Below, piece by piece: positions 62,308 to 64,000 of a DNA stretch of 64,000 nt (its first letter is position 1; each line of letters opens with the position of its first letter). The notes beneath the pieces were generated by a model, which saw only the letters and a program-made list of their open reading frames with translations, was not told where the DNA came from and ran no database searches. The position numbers were made by a program, and so were the translations under genes. This DNA comes from Deinococcus grandis (lineage in GTDB: Bacteria; Deinococcota; Deinococci; Deinococcales; Deinococcaceae), in NCBI RefSeq assembly GCF_001485435.1, contig NZ_BCMS01000005.1:24001-88000 (forward strand), written 5' to 3'.

Positions 62308-62925
62308 GTGATCGTCCTCGACTCGGCCCTGGCCGCCCGGCTGCTCACCGACCCGCACACGCGGCGCATCCTGGCGGCCTTCCAGGGGGACGGGCAGGTG
62401 ATCGCCGACGCGGCCCGCGCGCTGAACCTGCCGCTGGAGACCGTGCGGTACCGCGCGCGGCGCGCCGTGCAGGCGGGGGTGCTGGTCGCGGCGGGTCGGC
62501 GCACGCGGCGCGGGCGGACGCAGGCGGTGTACCGACTGCCGCTGCCGGTGTTCGTGCCGGGCCTGCAGGTGCCCGGCGGGCCGGACACCCTGCTGCATCC
62601 GGATGAGGACGCCTTCCTGGCGCAGGTGCGGCGCGTGAGGGCCGCGCTGCTCGCCGGGGGCGGGTGGGGGCTGCGCGTCACGGCGGGCACACCGGACCTG
62701 GTGGCCGAACTGGCCCGGCCGGAGCAGCGCGGCGCGACCATGGACGACCTGCGGGACCGGCAGGCCCCGGCGGTGGTGGACGTCAGCAGCACCCTGACCC
62801 TGAGTGCCGAGGACGCCAAGGCCCTGCAGGCCGAACTGCTGGACGTCTACGCCCGCTACGCGGCCCGGCAGCGGCCCGGCGCGGCGCACCTGCTGGGCCT
62901 CACGCTGTACCCGGCGTCCCCGTGA
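62308..62925 (+). CDS. Winged-helix DNA-binding protein (ArsR-like)
   Basis: 205 aa from a GTG that follows TAGCGT by 6 nt. N-terminal winged helix: RRILAAFQGDGQVIADAARA with LNLPLETVRYRARRAVQAGV and a basic wing RRTRRGRTQAVYRLP. The C-terminal domain (80-205) is helical with TLTLSAEDAKALQAELLDVY, as in ArsR-type HTH_20 regulators with an effector domain. It follows the WD40 gene by 17 bp. Confidence 0.7.
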   Translation: MIVLDSALAARLLTDPHTRRILAAFQGDGQVIADAARALNLPLETVRYRARRAVQAGVLVAAGRRTRRGRTQAVYRLPLPVFVPGLQVPGGPDTLLHPDEDAFLAQVRRVRAALLAGGGWGLRVTAGTPDLVAELARPEQRGATMDDLRDRQAPAVVDVSSTLTLSAEDAKALQAELLDVYARYAARQRPGAAHLLGLTLYPASP

Positions 62926-62970
62926 AAGAACAGCTCTGCACAGACGGCAAGCCAGTCGAAGAGACCCGAA

Positions 62971-63843
62971 TTACCGCTCCAGATCCATCCCCTGCACGCG
63001 CCCGCTCGCGGTGAACTGCACTGTCTGTCCTTCCTGCACGCCGCGCCCCAGCTCGCGCGTCGGCGCCACGATCACACGGTTTCCGTCCTGCACGGCGGAC
63101 AGCTCACGCCCCTTCCAGGCTACTTCGCCGGCGTACTGCTGGCCTTTGGTCGTGATGGCCACATAGAGCCCATTCCAGTCGTGCCCGCGCTTCTCCAGAG
63201 CCTGTTCGGCCTGCTGCAAGGCCCTGACCGCCTGGCGGTCGCTGATCTCCAGCAGCATCCGGCGCAGGCCCTCGTTGTCCCCCCGCGCGGATTCGATGCT
63301 GACCTGAATCATGCGTGCCTGGCTCACCACCGAGAAGTTCAGCTGGTGGCCCGCTTCCACCCCCAGCTCACGCATGAACTCGCGTTGCGTGCGGCCGTTT
63401 CCTTCGCGGAAGGGGTGGGCGGCATTCATGTCCCCCATCAGCTCAGCGGCCTTCCCCGCGAACTCCGGCCGGGACAGGCCGCGCAGCTGGTCGTCTCGCT
63501 CCAGCTGGCGGAAGGTGTCGCGCAGGAAGGGCTCAACCATGGGGCCATCCGCAAAGCGGGTCCCGCCCTTCATCAGCCCTGCAGGGGGCATGAATCGCTC
63601 GCCCTCGATGGTGGTCCACTCCCCGCGGGTCTTCCCGGCCCACTCGTACACGTCGCCGAACGCACGGCGGTGGATCTCGCGCAGGTGGTGCAGATCAAAG
63701 CGGCCCACCGGCCGCTCCAGCTGCTGCATCTGGGCCAGACGCACACTGCTGATGGCTGTCTCGCGGGCCTGTAGCTCGGCGGCGTCCGTGATGCCCAGGC
63801 GGTTTTTGAAGGTGCCGTTCTCCTGGAGGTAAGGATCGGCCAC
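62971..63843 (-). CDS. Fic-family AMP-transferase toxin
   Basis: 290 aa from a GTG. Fic fold with N-terminal FKNRLGITDAAELQARE, FDLHHLREIHRRAFGDVYEW, and the active-site loop AAHPFREGNGRTQREFMREL (HPFxEGNGRxxR intact, catalytic His about 142). The flap (GERFMPPAGL) is present. A C-terminal ~90-residue extension (LEKRGHDWNGLYVAITTKGQ; VIVAPTRELG) is unusual. The inhibitory gene lies directly upstream, so class I (VbhT/FicT type). Confidence 0.88.
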   Translation of the reverse strand: MADPYLQENGTFKNRLGITDAAELQARETAISSVRLAQMQQLERPVGRFDLHHLREIHRRAFGDVYEWAGKTRGEWTTIEGERFMPPAGLMKGGTRFADGPMVEPFLRDTFRQLERDDQLRGLSRPEFAGKAAELMGDMNAAHPFREGNGRTQREFMRELGVEAGHQLNFSVVSQARMIQVSIESARGDNEGLRRMLLEISDRQAVRALQQAEQALEKRGHDWNGLYVAITTKGQQYAGEVAWKGRELSAVQDGNRVIVAPTRELGRGVQEGQTVQFTASGRVQGMDLER

Positions 63844-63853
63844 GGGCAGCCGG

Positions 63854-64000
63854 TCAGGGACGACGGGCTGGAAGTGGGGCCGTTTTCAGGCGCTCCACGA
63901 CCTCATCCGCGCTCAACTCACCGCGCACGTACCCGTCCAAGTGACCCTCAAACGCGGGATCGATGTGCAGGCCTTCAAGGCGCGCTTCATGCCGGGCGTG
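63854..64000 (-). CDS. VbhA-like antitoxin, 3' end only
   Basis: The frame enters from beyond the window and stops at 63854, 10 bp before the fic start. Visible C-terminus: HARHEARLEGLHIDPAFEGH and LDGYVRGELSADEVVERLKT. The order EG-L...P......YV.GE.S.DE fits VbhA-type antitoxins, whose inhibitory helix ends in E-G/N. The first motif residue (Ser/Thr) reads Glu/Ala here. Confidence 0.7.
   Translation of the reverse strand, partial: HARHEARLEGLHIDPAFEGHLDGYVRGELSADEVVERLKTAPLPARRP

Overview
The window looks like a segment of a Deinococcus replicon, probably a plasmid, chromid or accessory island. The evidence is high GC content, many -10 hexamers placed about 6 nt before the start codon (leaderless transcripts), DUF6428 next to ArsR, two Deinococcus-style integrases, small dispersed repeats with TACGG ends, and heavy IS traffic. 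No rRNA, tRNA or CRISPR array was seen.

Region 1-8.8 kb is an arsenic cluster. It holds two ArsR repressors, a DUF6428 protein, a 50-aa CxxC micro-protein, ArsN1- and ArsN2-type acetyltransferases around a MarR regulator, two LMW-phosphatase-type arsenate reductases, an aquaporin-type channel and a metallophosphatase, followed by a PAS/GAF histidine kinase. Region 8.8-11.6 kb is a pile of IS remnants plus one intact IS5-type element; it cut off a GH5-like gene and an anti-sigma factor. A sigma factor gene and a succinate-semialdehyde dehydrogenase follow.

Region 14.9-22.2 kb holds two sulfur-uptake operons on the minus strand, metNIQ and an ssuDACB-like set. Each is preceded by a TTGACA promoter and a recognisable SAM-I (S-box) riboswitch. 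An integrase, a second histidine kinase, two CheY-like regulators and a YidD-family protein follow.

Region 26.6-39.2 kb is a Tn3-family transposon with 38-bp inverted repeats and a GGATC target duplication. It carries tnpA, a TnpI-type tyrosine recombinase and two WD40-like passenger genes, and it sits inside an SRAP-like gene. It has itself been hit by an IS3, an IS66 that contains another IS3, an IS630-like element and a 132-bp MITE. Removing these by their target duplications restores tnpA (1006 aa) and tnpI (285 aa) in frame. The MITE and the IS630-like element share termini and both duplicate TCA. The MITE in tnpA is an in-frame 45-codon insertion.

Region 39.2-47 kb is decayed: a LacI regulator split at a TAATG junction, an integrase-like gene, a selO gene cut by an IS630 element, a mosaic of IS4 pieces around a HEAT-like gene, and the third IS3 copy. 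Region 47-51.4 kb has an acyltransferase, an AbrB/PIN-like pair, a CopG/MazF-type toxin-antitoxin pair and a tyrosine recombinase. An intact IS66, an IS66 fragment and the fourth IS3 copy fill 51.4-55.4 kb.

Region 55.4-61.1 kb is a copper/metal cluster on the minus strand: DUF2946-like, PepSY membrane protein, a small TM protein, MbnP-like, YcnI-like, CopC, di-heme peroxidase and a secreted protein. The window ends with a WD40 protein, a winged-helix protein and a Fic protein with the 3' end of a VbhA-like antitoxin.
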